Part shown: positions 6,311 through 13,316 of the stretch, piece after piece
How positions within the stretch are numbered: position 1 is the first letter of the stretch
Layout: every line of letters starts with the position of its first letter
Assembly (NCBI GenBank): GCA_900552955.1
Contig: USBO01000039.1
Span: 1 to 14,332 of the forward strand
Length of the DNA stretch: 14,332 nucleotides
Reading direction: 5' to 3'
Source: an uncultured Alistipes sp.
GTDB taxonomy: Bacteria > Bacteroidota > Bacteroidia > Bacteroidales > Rikenellaceae
The notes under the pieces: generated by a model
The model's database searches: none
The model's input: only the letters and a program-made list of their open reading frames with translations
Told to the model about the DNA's origin: nothing
Translations under genes and position numbers: made by a program

Positions 6311-7735
6311 CTACTCCTTCACGCAGCGAGCGGTAAAGGCGAACGAGGGATTGGCGACGGAGAACCCCTGGCCGATCACATCGGGAGCATACCTGTAGGA
6401 AGCTCGTTGCGCGCAATTAAGTATCAATCCCATCTCTATCAGTTCCTCGAGAGTGTAGGGAACATTCGGGTTGTTCACCAGGTCCATAGGATCATACAAT
6501 GTATAACTGCTGTTCCAAACCGTAAATCCCGCAAAGCCGACGATATTCTCGCCGGTGTCGTACATACGGCCGTGGTTCATCGCAGGATACCATGTGGTTT
6601 TGCCCTTGTACGTATAGGTCGCACCGCTCTGATCCTCCAGGACATTTATATTCGTGAAGAACTCTCCCCAGTCCTTCTCGGAAGGCAGATGATAGCCCGC
6701 CGGACAGGGATCGTAGTTCGTCTTCGTCTCACCCCACAGCGTCCGATCCTCCACGGTCCAGTTTGAACCTTCACCCACGAAGAACGTCATGGGTTCCGCC
6801 AATGATCCGGCAACCGTCGTCAGCGTTTTCGAAACACCCCAGGAATAGAAATAATCGGGATTCACCACCGTCCACTTACGGGCTTCGTCGAACACGCACT
6901 CCTCGCCCCATTCGTCGACATAGCCGGCAAAAATGGGCACGTTGCGGCCCCATTGATACAGGATGCTACCCCATGTCGCATATCCGTCGGCCTGGCGGGC
7001 GGAAGTCGCACCCAGGAACCGGTCGAGGAAAACGCCGCCGTTTTCGTACTCCATCTCCTCGGGCTGTTCGGTGCACCAGATGAGCCATACCCAGATGCTT
7101 TTCTTCGTCTCGTCGAACGCTGCGATCACGGCGCTGCCCCGTTCGCCGGTCGCCGTGAACCGGATTTTGCCGTCGGCATACTCCACATTCTCGATCAAAC
7201 GCTGCACCTCGTCGCCTTCGTTCGTCTTGGTCGCCCAGATCCAGCCGGCCGAAGCGATCCCGTCGATCGGCGTGCCGTCGACCTTTTCAGGGACGAAACA
7301 GTAGGAGCCGGCTTCGGAGACGATGTAGGTGTTCGCCCCCTTCCCCAAATCGGTCGCAGGGTCTTTCGCCGTGGTGACCTCCGTGGCAGCCGATCCGACG
7401 TTGCCCGCCTCGCCCTTCACGGCAGCGATAATCGCATATTTCGTATCGTAATCCAACCCGTCGATGACGACCGTCGAAGGACGCGTCGCATCGATCTTCG
7501 TTCCCTTTTCAAGCACCTCGGCCGCCGAGGGTCTGGCATCCGCTGCGGCGACGCAGACATAGGCCGCAGCCACGGCATTCTCCGGCGTGATCGTCACCGA
7601 AATCTCCTTTCCCGCAACCAGTTCGGAAAACGCCACGGAGGGCTCGATGATTTCCGCCCCCCCCTCGTCGCTGTCCGAGCAGGAAGTGCACACGCTCAGC
7701 AGCATGCCAAGCAACACAAAGTACAATTTTCTCAT
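6311..7735 (-). CDS. Surface lipoprotein with Fn3-like and FISUMP-type domains
   Basis: The 474-residue product begins with a lipoprotein signal peptide (MRKLYFVLLGMLLSVCTSC); Cys19 is the probable lipidated residue. It is followed by Ser-Asp-Ser-Asp-Glu, which resembles the acidic lipoprotein export signal known to send Bacteroidota lipoproteins to the cell surface. Residues 34-124 look like one beta-sandwich domain of Fn3 type, with the typical IDGLDYDTKYAIIAAV (91-106). A second part with NTYIVSEAGSYCF (135-147) and IWVWLIWCTEQP (214-225) leads into a FISUMP (Fib_succ_major, TIGR02145) domain: FLDRFLGATS (237-246), ILYQWGRNVP (258-267), YDPCPAGYHLP (341-351) and the closing ARCVKE. An AGAGG sequence or near-match (TTAGAGG) lies just before the ATG. 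Base composition looks less GC-rich than in the neighbouring genes. Ligand and role are unknown; binding or adhesion at the surface is a guess from the family. Confidence 0.85.
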   Translation of the reverse strand: MRKLYFVLLGMLLSVCTSCSDSDEGGAEIIEPSVAFSELVAGKEISVTITPENAVAAAYVCVAAADARPSAAEVLEKGTKIDATRPSTVVIDGLDYDTKYAIIAAVKGEAGNVGSAATEVTTAKDPATDLGKGANTYIVSEAGSYCFVPEKVDGTPIDGIASAGWIWATKTNEGDEVQRLIENVEYADGKIRFTATGERGSAVIAAFDETKKSIWVWLIWCTEQPEEMEYENGGVFLDRFLGATSARQADGYATWGSILYQWGRNVPIFAGYVDEWGEECVFDEARKWTVVNPDYFYSWGVSKTLTTVAGSLAEPMTFFVGEGSNWTVEDRTLWGETKTNYDPCPAGYHLPSEKDWGEFFTNINVLEDQSGATYTYKGKTTWYPAMNHGRMYDTGENIVGFAGFTVWNSSYTLYDPMDLVNNPNVPYTLEELIEMGLILNCAQRASYRYAPDVIGQGFSVANPSFAFTARCVKE

Positions 7736-7805
7736 AAACCTCTAACTTTTAAAATGTTATACACAAAGCGAATCAAGAGCGATCCGTTCTTGACCATCTC
7801 GACGG

Positions 7806-7813
7806 CAAACCTA
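7806..7813 (-). promoter_or_regulatory. Possible -7 box of the lipoprotein gene (TAGGTTTG)
   Basis: On the minus strand TAGGTTTG fits TAnnTTTG in full. It would start a leader of about 65 nt before the lipoprotein ATG at 7735. An AT-rich tract lies directly upstream of it. A TTTG occurs 12 bp upstream, closer than the usual 19-21 bp spacing, so the -33 element is not convincing. Confidence 0.45.
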
Positions 7814-7932
7814 TTAAAAAAATTTCAAAAATCCTATTCTCCGCATGAAATTTTTCAGAACAAAACCGTAATTACCCTCCTGACAGCTATGACATTCGGC
7901 TCCGACTGCAATTTTTTCGCTTTAAGAAACGG

Positions 7933-8046
7933 CGGATACCGATTAAAAAGCGGAACCGACATGACGCTGCGCCCCTGCGAAACGTTTCATCCGGAAACCG
8001 TCACCAGCAAAAAAGTCCGAAACCGCCGACGAAATGCCCGAAACCG
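7933..8046. promoter_or_regulatory. Cluster of CGG-N(2-3)-CCG-like motifs upstream of the ATPase promoter
   Basis: Five short related motifs occur in 114 bp: CGGATACCG (7933-7941), CGGAACCG (7951-7958), CGGAAACCG (7992-8000), CCGAAACCG (8017-8025) and CCGAAACCG (8038-8046). Three of them are inverted CGG/CCG half-sites with a 2-3 nt spacer. A perfect palindrome GAAACGTTTC (7979-7988) lies among them. They end about 45 bp before the -7 box at 8092, where an activator or repressor could act. In GC-rich DNA such motifs can arise by chance, so the regulatory role is a guess. Confidence 0.3.
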
Positions 8047-8091
8047 GAAAAAACGCCCCTCCGGCCCCGGTCGGATTCGAAAAAAATTGTC

Positions 8092-8099
8092 TATCTTTG
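8092..8099 (+). promoter_or_regulatory. -7 box of the V-ATPase operon promoter (TATCTTTG)
   Basis: TATCTTTG is a full match to the Bacteroidetes -7 consensus TAnnTTTG and is identical to the murB box. It predicts a transcript start near 8103 and a leader of just under 50 nt before the subunit E ATG. An A-tract with TTG lies immediately upstream, but no -33 TTTG is seen at the standard spacing. Confidence 0.7.
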
Positions 8100-8151
8100 C
8101 GAAGCAGACACACAGCCGACAAACAATCGAAATTACGATAATCAGAACACT

Positions 8152-8766
8152 ATGGAGAACAAACTTCAACAATTGACCCAGAAGCTCTACGACGAAGGGC
8201 TGGAGAAGGGTCGCGCCGAGGCCGAACGACTGGTTTCGGAAGCCAAAGGCGAAGCCGCCGGAATCATCGCCGCCGCCAAGGCCGAAGCCGAGGCCATCGT
8301 CCGAGCCGCCGAGGCCAGGGCCGAGGACACGGCCAAGAACTCGATGACCGAGATCGCGCTGGCAGGCAAGCAGGCCGTCGCCCGCATCAAGGAGGAGATA
8401 TCCTCGCTGATCGCAGCCGAGAGCACGTTCTCCGCCGTGAAAGCCGCCAATCTCGACCCCGCATTCGTCAAGGAGATGCTGCTGAGCGTCGCCCGCAACT
8501 GGAACGGCGCCTCGTCGTCGAAGGTCGAACTGCAGGCGCTGCTGCCCGAGGCCCAGCGTGCGACGTTCGACGCGGCCTTCGCCGCCGCAGCCAAGGAGCT
8601 GCTCGACGCAGGCATCGAGGTGGGCTACTCGCAGGAGGTGCGCACCGGCTTCAGGGTGGGCGCCAAGGGCGGCAGCTACTACATCTCCTTCTCGGACGAC
8701 GATTTCGAGGCGCTGCTCAAGGAGTACCTGCGCAGCAAGGTCGCCGAACTGCTGTTCAAAGCCTGA
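8152..8766 (+). CDS. atpE: V/A-type ATPase subunit E (peripheral stalk)
   Basis: Subunit E is part of the peripheral stalk that holds the catalytic A3B3 head against the membrane subunit I. The 204-residue product has a long alanine- and glutamate-rich N-terminal coiled coil (about 1-85, with AKGEAAGIIAAAKAEAEAIV at 31-50) and a compact C-terminal domain (about 100-204) with GFRVGAKGGSYYISFSDDDF (166-185). This layout and length are typical of bacterial and archaeal subunit E. It is the first gene of the operon, about 50 nt downstream of a TATCTTTG promoter box. The start codon follows TCAGAACACT without a Shine-Dalgarno. The stop lies 7 bp before the DUF2764 gene. Confidence 0.9.
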   Translation: MENKLQQLTQKLYDEGLEKGRAEAERLVSEAKGEAAGIIAAAKAEAEAIVRAAEARAEDTAKNSMTEIALAGKQAVARIKEEISSLIAAESTFSAVKAANLDPAFVKEMLLSVARNWNGASSSKVELQALLPEAQRATFDAAFAAAAKELLDAGIEVGYSQEVRTGFRVGAKGGSYYISFSDDDFEALLKEYLRSKVAELLFKA

Positions 8767-8773
8767 CGCGGCC

Positions 8774-9607
8774 ATGTTCCAGACCAACTATTACTGTCTG
8801 GTGGCCGGCCTGCGCGAATACGCGCTCGACGGCGGCACGAAGGGCTTCGACCCGCATGCCATCGTCGAAGAGATCCTGGCCGAACTGACGCCGCGCGACC
8901 GGCGTGCCGTCCGGTTGCTCTACGGCTACTACGACTGCAAGAATCTGATCTCCCTGCACGCAGGCCGTCCGGCGCACGACGCGCTGGGCAACTTCTCTCG
9001 CCAGACGCTCGCCGAAGAGACCGAGCGCCCGCACCTGCTGCCGCAGCCGATCGGGCGCGTGCTGACGGCCTACGCCCGCCCCGACTCGGAGGAGGCCGAG
9101 GAGGTCGACACGTCGCGGCCCTTCGAACGGTCGCTTTTCGAAGCCTACTACGCCCTCTGCGCCGCCTCGCCGAGCCGCTTCCTGCGCGCATGGAGCGATT
9201 TCGACCGCACGCTGCGCAACGTCGCGGCGGCCGTCACGGCCCGTGCGCTGGGACGCCCCGTCGAGGAGCAGATCGTGGGCGACGACGACATCGCCGAACA
9301 GTTGCGCCGCTCATCGGCCGCCGACTTCGGCCTGCGGGGCGAGCTGCCCTACATCGACGCGGTGATCGCCGCCGTGAGCGACGAGACCAACCTCGTCGAA
9401 AAGGAGCACCGCATCGACCGCATCCGCTGGCAGCAGGCCGTCGATCTGGCGGCCGCCGACTACTTCGACGTCAACGCCATCCTCTCCTACCTTGTGCGCA
9501 TCAACCTGGTGGCGCGCTGGACGCAGCTCGACGAAGCGCGCGGCCGCGCCATGCTCGAACGGCTGCTGCACGAGCTGGACGGCAAGGAACTGATAAATAA
9601 CAAATAG
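8774..9607 (+). CDS. DUF2764 family protein, probable V-ATPase subunit C equivalent
   Basis: The 277-residue product begins MFQTNYYCLVAGLREY, the usual DUF2764 opening (Y-Y-x-L-V-A-x-L), and has YYDCKNLISL (52-61) and WSDFDRTLRN (140-149), where the D..N patterns recur. The C-terminal stretch YFDVNAILSYLVRINLVARW (230-249) resembles the C-terminal helices of subunit C (eukaryotic d), which seats the central rotor on the membrane ring. DUF2764 genes are known from V-ATPase operons of Bacteroidota, spirochaetes and chlamydiae, between E and A, as here. No separate subunit C is seen in the window, which supports the substitution. The frame is open upstream within subunit E, but similarity starts at this ATG. 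Gaps are 7 bp to E and 6 bp to A. Family call is firm; the subunit C role is inferred. Confidence 0.85.
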   Translation: MFQTNYYCLVAGLREYALDGGTKGFDPHAIVEEILAELTPRDRRAVRLLYGYYDCKNLISLHAGRPAHDALGNFSRQTLAEETERPHLLPQPIGRVLTAYARPDSEEAEEVDTSRPFERSLFEAYYALCAASPSRFLRAWSDFDRTLRNVAAAVTARALGRPVEEQIVGDDDIAEQLRRSSAADFGLRGELPYIDAVIAAVSDETNLVEKEHRIDRIRWQQAVDLAAADYFDVNAILSYLVRINLVARWTQLDEARGRAMLERLLHELDGKELINNK

Positions 9608-9613
9608 TCATAT

Positions 9614-11371
9614 ATGAAAACTACAGGACGTGTAAACGGTATCATCTCCAACATCGTCATTGTCAGAGCGGACGGGCCCGTGGCCCAGAACGAGATCTGC
9701 CACGTGTGGACGGGCGATACCAAAATGATGGCCGAGGTCATCAAAGTCGTCGGCGACGACGCCTACGTACAGGTTTACGACAGCACGCGCGGACTGCGCA
9801 TCGGCGATCGGGTCGAGTTCGAGGGGCACATGCTCGAAGCCACGCTGGCCCCGGGTCTGCTCTCGCGCAACTACGACGGTCTGCAGAACGACCTCGAGAA
9901 GATGGAGAGCCTCTTCATCGAACGCGGATCGATCACCGATCCGATCGACTTCGAGCGGACGTGGGAGTTCACGCCGCTGGCCGCAGCGGGCGACAAGGTT
10001 TCGGCCGCCTCGTGGCTGGGCGAGGTCAAGGAGCAGTGGATCCCCCACAAGATCATGGTTCCCTTCACGATGACGGGCAGCTACACGGTCAAGAGCGTGG
10101 CTGCGGCCGGCTCCTACAAGGTCACCGACACGGTGGCCGTGCTGACCGACGCCGAGGGCCGCGACCACGACGTGACGATGGTGCAGCGCTGGCCCGTCAA
10201 GCAGGCGATCCGCAGCTACGTCGAGAAGCCGCGCCCCGACCGCATCATGGAGACGGGCGTGCGCGCCATCGACACCTTCAACCCGCTGGCCGAAGGCGGC
10301 ACGGGCTTCATTCCGGGGCCGTTCGGCGCGGGCAAGACCGTGCTGCAGCACGCTATCTCGAAGCAGGCCGACGCCGACGTCATCATCATGATCGCCTGCG
10401 GCGAGCGCGCCAACGAGGTGGTCGAGATCTTCAAGGAGTTCCCCGAGCTGATCGACCCCCATACGGGCCGTCCGCTCATGGAGCGCACGATCATCATCTG
10501 CAACACCTCGAACATGCCCGTCGCCGCGCGCGAGGCGTCGGTCTACACAGGTATGACCATCGGCGAATACTACCGCGCCATGGGGCTCAAGGTGCTCGTC
10601 ATGGCCGACTCGACGTCGCGCTGGGCGCAGGCGCTGCGCGAGATGTCGAACCGTCTGGAGGAGCTGCCCGGTCAGGACGCCTTCCCGATGGACCTCTCGG
10701 CGATCATTTCGAACTTCTACTCGCGCGCCGGTCTGGTGCGTCTGACCAACGGGCAGACGGGCTCGGTGACCTTCCTCGGCACGGTGTCGCCCGCGGGCGG
10801 CAACCTCAAGGAGCCCGTCACGGAGTCCACGAAGAAGGCGGCCCGCTGCTTCTACGCGCTGGCGCAGGCACGTGCCGACTCGAAGCGCTACCCCGCCATC
10901 GACCCGCTCGACTCCTACTCGAAGTATCTGGAGTATCCCGAGATCCGCGAATACCTCGACGCCCACATCGGCAAAGGGTGGGTCGACGACGTCTACGCGG
11001 GCAAGACGCTCGTGCAGCGCGGCAAGGAGGCCAACGACCAGATCAACATCCTGGGCGACGACGGCGTGCCGGTGGAGTACCACGAACGGTTCTGGAAGTC
11101 GGAGCTCATCGACTTCGTGATCCTGCAGCAGGACGCCTTCGACGACATCGACGCCAACTGTCCGCTCGAACGCCAGAGGACGATGTTCGCAATGGTGCTC
11201 GACATCTGCAACAAGACGTTCGACTTCGCCGATTTCGAGGAGTGCTCCTCGTTCTTCAAGACGCTCATCAACCTCTTCCGTCAGATGAACTACTCGGAGT
11301 GGCAGTCCGAGAAATTCGCCGGCTACCGCTCGCAGATCGAGAAACTCGTCGACGAGAAGCTCAACAAATAA
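9614..11371 (+). CDS. atpA: V/A-type ATPase catalytic subunit A
   Basis: Subunit A binds and hydrolyses (or makes) ATP in the A3B3 head. The 585-residue protein has an N-terminal beta-barrel (1-75), the non-homologous bulge region specific to V/A-type A subunits (about 110-200), the Walker A loop GPFGAGKT (235-242), the catalytic GERANE with Glu (263-268), the Walker B region KVLVMADSTSRWAQALREMS (326-345), and GSVTFLGTVSPAGG (383-396). No key catalytic residue is missing. Length is the usual one (about 580-590). It starts 6 bp after DUF2764 and ends 10 bp before subunit B. Presence of the bulge region excludes an F-type beta subunit. Confidence 0.97.
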   Translation: MKTTGRVNGIISNIVIVRADGPVAQNEICHVWTGDTKMMAEVIKVVGDDAYVQVYDSTRGLRIGDRVEFEGHMLEATLAPGLLSRNYDGLQNDLEKMESLFIERGSITDPIDFERTWEFTPLAAAGDKVSAASWLGEVKEQWIPHKIMVPFTMTGSYTVKSVAAAGSYKVTDTVAVLTDAEGRDHDVTMVQRWPVKQAIRSYVEKPRPDRIMETGVRAIDTFNPLAEGGTGFIPGPFGAGKTVLQHAISKQADADVIIMIACGERANEVVEIFKEFPELIDPHTGRPLMERTIIICNTSNMPVAAREASVYTGMTIGEYYRAMGLKVLVMADSTSRWAQALREMSNRLEELPGQDAFPMDLSAIISNFYSRAGLVRLTNGQTGSVTFLGTVSPAGGNLKEPVTESTKKAARCFYALAQARADSKRYPAIDPLDSYSKYLEYPEIREYLDAHIGKGWVDDVYAGKTLVQRGKEANDQINILGDDGVPVEYHERFWKSELIDFVILQQDAFDDIDANCPLERQRTMFAMVLDICNKTFDFADFEECSSFFKTLINLFRQMNYSEWQSEKFAGYRSQIEKLVDEKLNK

Positions 11372-11381
11372 GACCGCAGCT

Positions 11382-12701
11382 ATGACAACACGTGCATTTC
11401 AGAAGGTATATACCAAGATAGACAACATTACGAAGGCCACCGTGACGCTGCGCGCCTCGGGCGTGGGCAACGACGAGCTGGCCACCGTGGGCGGCAAGCT
11501 GGCGCAGGTGGTGAAGATCATGGGCGACAACGTGACGCTGCAGGTCTTCGCCGGCACCGAAGGGCTGGCCACCGACTCCGAAGTGGTCTTCCACGGCGAG
11601 CCTCCCAAACTCAAGGTTTCGGACAATCTGGCCGGCCGCTTCTTCAACGCCTACGGCGAACCGCTCGAGGGCGGCGAGCAGATCGAGGGCGAAGCGCGCG
11701 AGATCGGCGGCCCGACGGTCAACCCCTTCCGGCGCAAGCAGCCCTCGGAGCTCATCGCCACGGGCATCGCCGGCATCGACCTCAACAACACGATCGTCAC
11801 GGGGCAGAAGATCCCCTTCTTCGCCGACCCCGACCAGCCCTACAATGCCGTGATGGCCAACGTGGCGCTCCGCGCCAAGGCCGACAAGATCATTCTGGGC
11901 GGCATGGGCCTGACGAACGACGACTTCCTCTACTTCAAGCAGGTCTTCGAGAACGCCGGTGCGCTCGACCGCATCGTCTCGTTCGTCAACACGACCGAGA
12001 ACCCGCCCGTCGAGCGCCTGCTCGTGCCCGACATGGCGCTGACCGCCGCCGAATACTTCGCCGTGGACAAGGGCCAGAAGGTGCTGGTGCTGCTCACCGA
12101 CATGACGCTCTACGCCGACGCGCTGGCCATTGTCTCGAACCGCATGGACCAGATCCCCTCGAAGGACTCGATGCCCGGTTCGCTCTACTCGGATCTGGCC
12201 AAGATCTACGAGAAGGCCGTGCAGCTGCCCAACGGCGGTTCGATCACCATCATCGCCGTGACGACCCTCTCGGGCGGCGACATCACGCACGCCGTCCCCG
12301 ACAACACGGGCTACATCACCGAGGGCCAGCTCTTCCTGCGCAACGACTCGGACACGGGCAAGGTCATCGTCGACCCGTTCCGTTCGCTGTCGCGCCTCAA
12401 GCAGCTCGTCATCGGCAAGAAGACCCGCGAGGATCATCCGCAGGTGATGAACGCCTGCGTGCGCCTCTATGCCGACGCGGCCAACGCCAAGACCAAGCTG
12501 GAGAACGGTTTCGACCTCTCGGACTACGACGAGCGCGCGCTGAAGTTCGCCCGCGACTACTCGGAGAAGCTGCTGGCCATCGACATCAACATCGACATCG
12601 AGGAGATGCTCGACACGGCATGGACGCTCTTCGCGGAGTATTTCACCAAGACCGAGGTGGCCATCAAGGAGGAGCTGATCCGCAAATACTGGAAGGAGTA
12701 G
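11382..12701 (+). CDS. atpB: V/A-type ATPase regulatory subunit B
   Basis: Subunit B alternates with A in the head and contributes to the nucleotide site without catalysing hydrolysis. The 439-residue product has the family order: N-terminal barrel (1-75), GRFFNAYGEPLEGG (85-98), NPFRRKQPSELIATGIAGID (114-133), the modified P-loop region TGQKIPFFADPDQPYNAV (140-157), VLLTDMTLYADALAIVSNRM (236-255), and SGGDITHAVPDNTGYITEGQ (297-316). The P-loop region reads ADPDQPYN where many B subunits have S-G-S-G-L-P-H-N, a change also expected to abolish phosphate binding. The C-terminus ends IRKYWKE. Gaps are 10 bp to A and 6 bp to D. Confidence 0.96.
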   Translation: MTTRAFQKVYTKIDNITKATVTLRASGVGNDELATVGGKLAQVVKIMGDNVTLQVFAGTEGLATDSEVVFHGEPPKLKVSDNLAGRFFNAYGEPLEGGEQIEGEAREIGGPTVNPFRRKQPSELIATGIAGIDLNNTIVTGQKIPFFADPDQPYNAVMANVALRAKADKIILGGMGLTNDDFLYFKQVFENAGALDRIVSFVNTTENPPVERLLVPDMALTAAEYFAVDKGQKVLVLLTDMTLYADALAIVSNRMDQIPSKDSMPGSLYSDLAKIYEKAVQLPNGGSITIIAVTTLSGGDITHAVPDNTGYITEGQLFLRNDSDTGKVIVDPFRSLSRLKQLVIGKKTREDHPQVMNACVRLYADAANAKTKLENGFDLSDYDERALKFARDYSEKLLAIDINIDIEEMLDTAWTLFAEYFTKTEVAIKEELIRKYWKE

Positions 12702-12707
12702 ACACCC

Positions 12708-13316
12708 ATGGCAATCAAATTTCAATATAACAAGACTTCGCTCGGCGACCTGGGCAAACAGCTCAAGATGCGGCAGAAGGCGCTCCCTACCATCAAGAGT
12801 AAGGAGTCGGCGCTGCGCTCCGAGGTCAAGCGGGCGAAGGAGGCCGCACAGGAGTTCCGCACGGAGCTCGCGCGCCTCGAGGCCGAGTACGACTACATGG
12901 TCTCGCTGTGGGGAGAGTTTGATTGTGACCTGCTGCGCATCGCCGACATCCGTCTGACCGAACAGAAGATCGCGGGCGTCCGCACGCCCGTGCTCGGGGA
13001 GATCGTCTACGAGGAGAAGCCCTACGACCTCTTCTCGTCGCCCGTGTGGTACGCCGCCGGCATCGGTCTGCTGAAGCGGCTGTCGAAACTGGGCATCGAA
13101 TACGAGCTCTTCAACCGCAAGATGGAGCTGCTCGACTTCGCACGCCGCAAAACCACGCAGAAGGTCAATCTCTACGAGAAGGTGCAGATCCCCGGCTACG
13201 AGGATGCCATCCGTAAGATCAAACGCTTCCTCGAGGACGAGGAGAACCTCTCGAAATCGGCACAGAAAATCGTGAAAACCAAACAACAGCAGGCCGCGGA
13301 GGGGCCGATGCCATGA
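12708..13316 (+). CDS. atpD: V/A-type ATPase subunit D (central rotor shaft)
   Basis: Subunit D is the central shaft that turns inside the A3B3 head and couples ATP hydrolysis to rotation of the membrane ring. The 202-residue product is almost wholly helical, with an N-terminal coiled-coil helix (KTSLGDLGKQLKMRQKALPT, 9-28), a middle part after about residue 85, and a C-terminal helix containing ELFNRKMELLDFARRKTTQK (133-152) and KVQIPGYEDAIRKIKRFLED (158-177). Length is usual. It starts 6 bp after subunit B, and its stop overlaps the ATG of subunit I in an ATGA. No subunit F gene follows directly, in line with spirochaete, chlamydia and Bacteroidota operons of this type. Confidence 0.92.
   Translation: MAIKFQYNKTSLGDLGKQLKMRQKALPTIKSKESALRSEVKRAKEAAQEFRTELARLEAEYDYMVSLWGEFDCDLLRIADIRLTEQKIAGVRTPVLGEIVYEEKPYDLFSSPVWYAAGIGLLKRLSKLGIEYELFNRKMELLDFARRKTTQKVNLYEKVQIPGYEDAIRKIKRFLEDEENLSKSAQKIVKTKQQQAAEGPMP

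Larger units (their letters stand above)
7736..8151. other. 416-bp divergent intergenic region between lipoprotein gene and ATPase operon
   Basis: This region separates the minus-strand lipoprotein gene from the plus-strand ATPase operon. The left half (7740-7940) is clearly AT-rich, with runs of A and T near 7814-7860 that could act as upstream promoter elements. It contains the two promoter boxes listed separately, a perfect 10-bp palindrome GAAACGTTTC (7979-7988), and a cluster of CGG/CCG motifs (7933-8046). A plus-strand frame is open from an ATG at 7754 to 8176, but it overlaps the ATPase promoter and subunit E start and shows no recognisable protein, so I do not call it. No RNA gene is visible. 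Confidence 0.6.

Noticed and set aside
4719..6416. 565-codon minus-strand open frame opposite the DUF4301 gene
   Set aside because: It crosses the perfect hairpin terminator and both neighbouring gene ends, and its composition is that of an antisense frame.
7754..8176. 140-codon plus-strand open frame in the divergent intergenic region
   Set aside because: It contains the ATPase promoter box, overlaps the subunit E start out of frame, is very basic in its second half and matches nothing I recognise. The frame is also open far upstream in antisense to the lipoprotein gene, which suggests chance.
9608..11083. Long open frame (491 codons) on the minus strand opposite ATPase subunit A
   Set aside because: The protein is His/Arg/Val/Asp-rich low-complexity, as expected for the antisense of a GC-rich gene with strong third-position bias. 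It lies wholly opposite a well-supported gene.
11361..13286. 641-codon open frame on the minus strand opposite subunits B and D
   Set aside because: Same antisense artefact: it spans two real genes and shows no recognisable motif.
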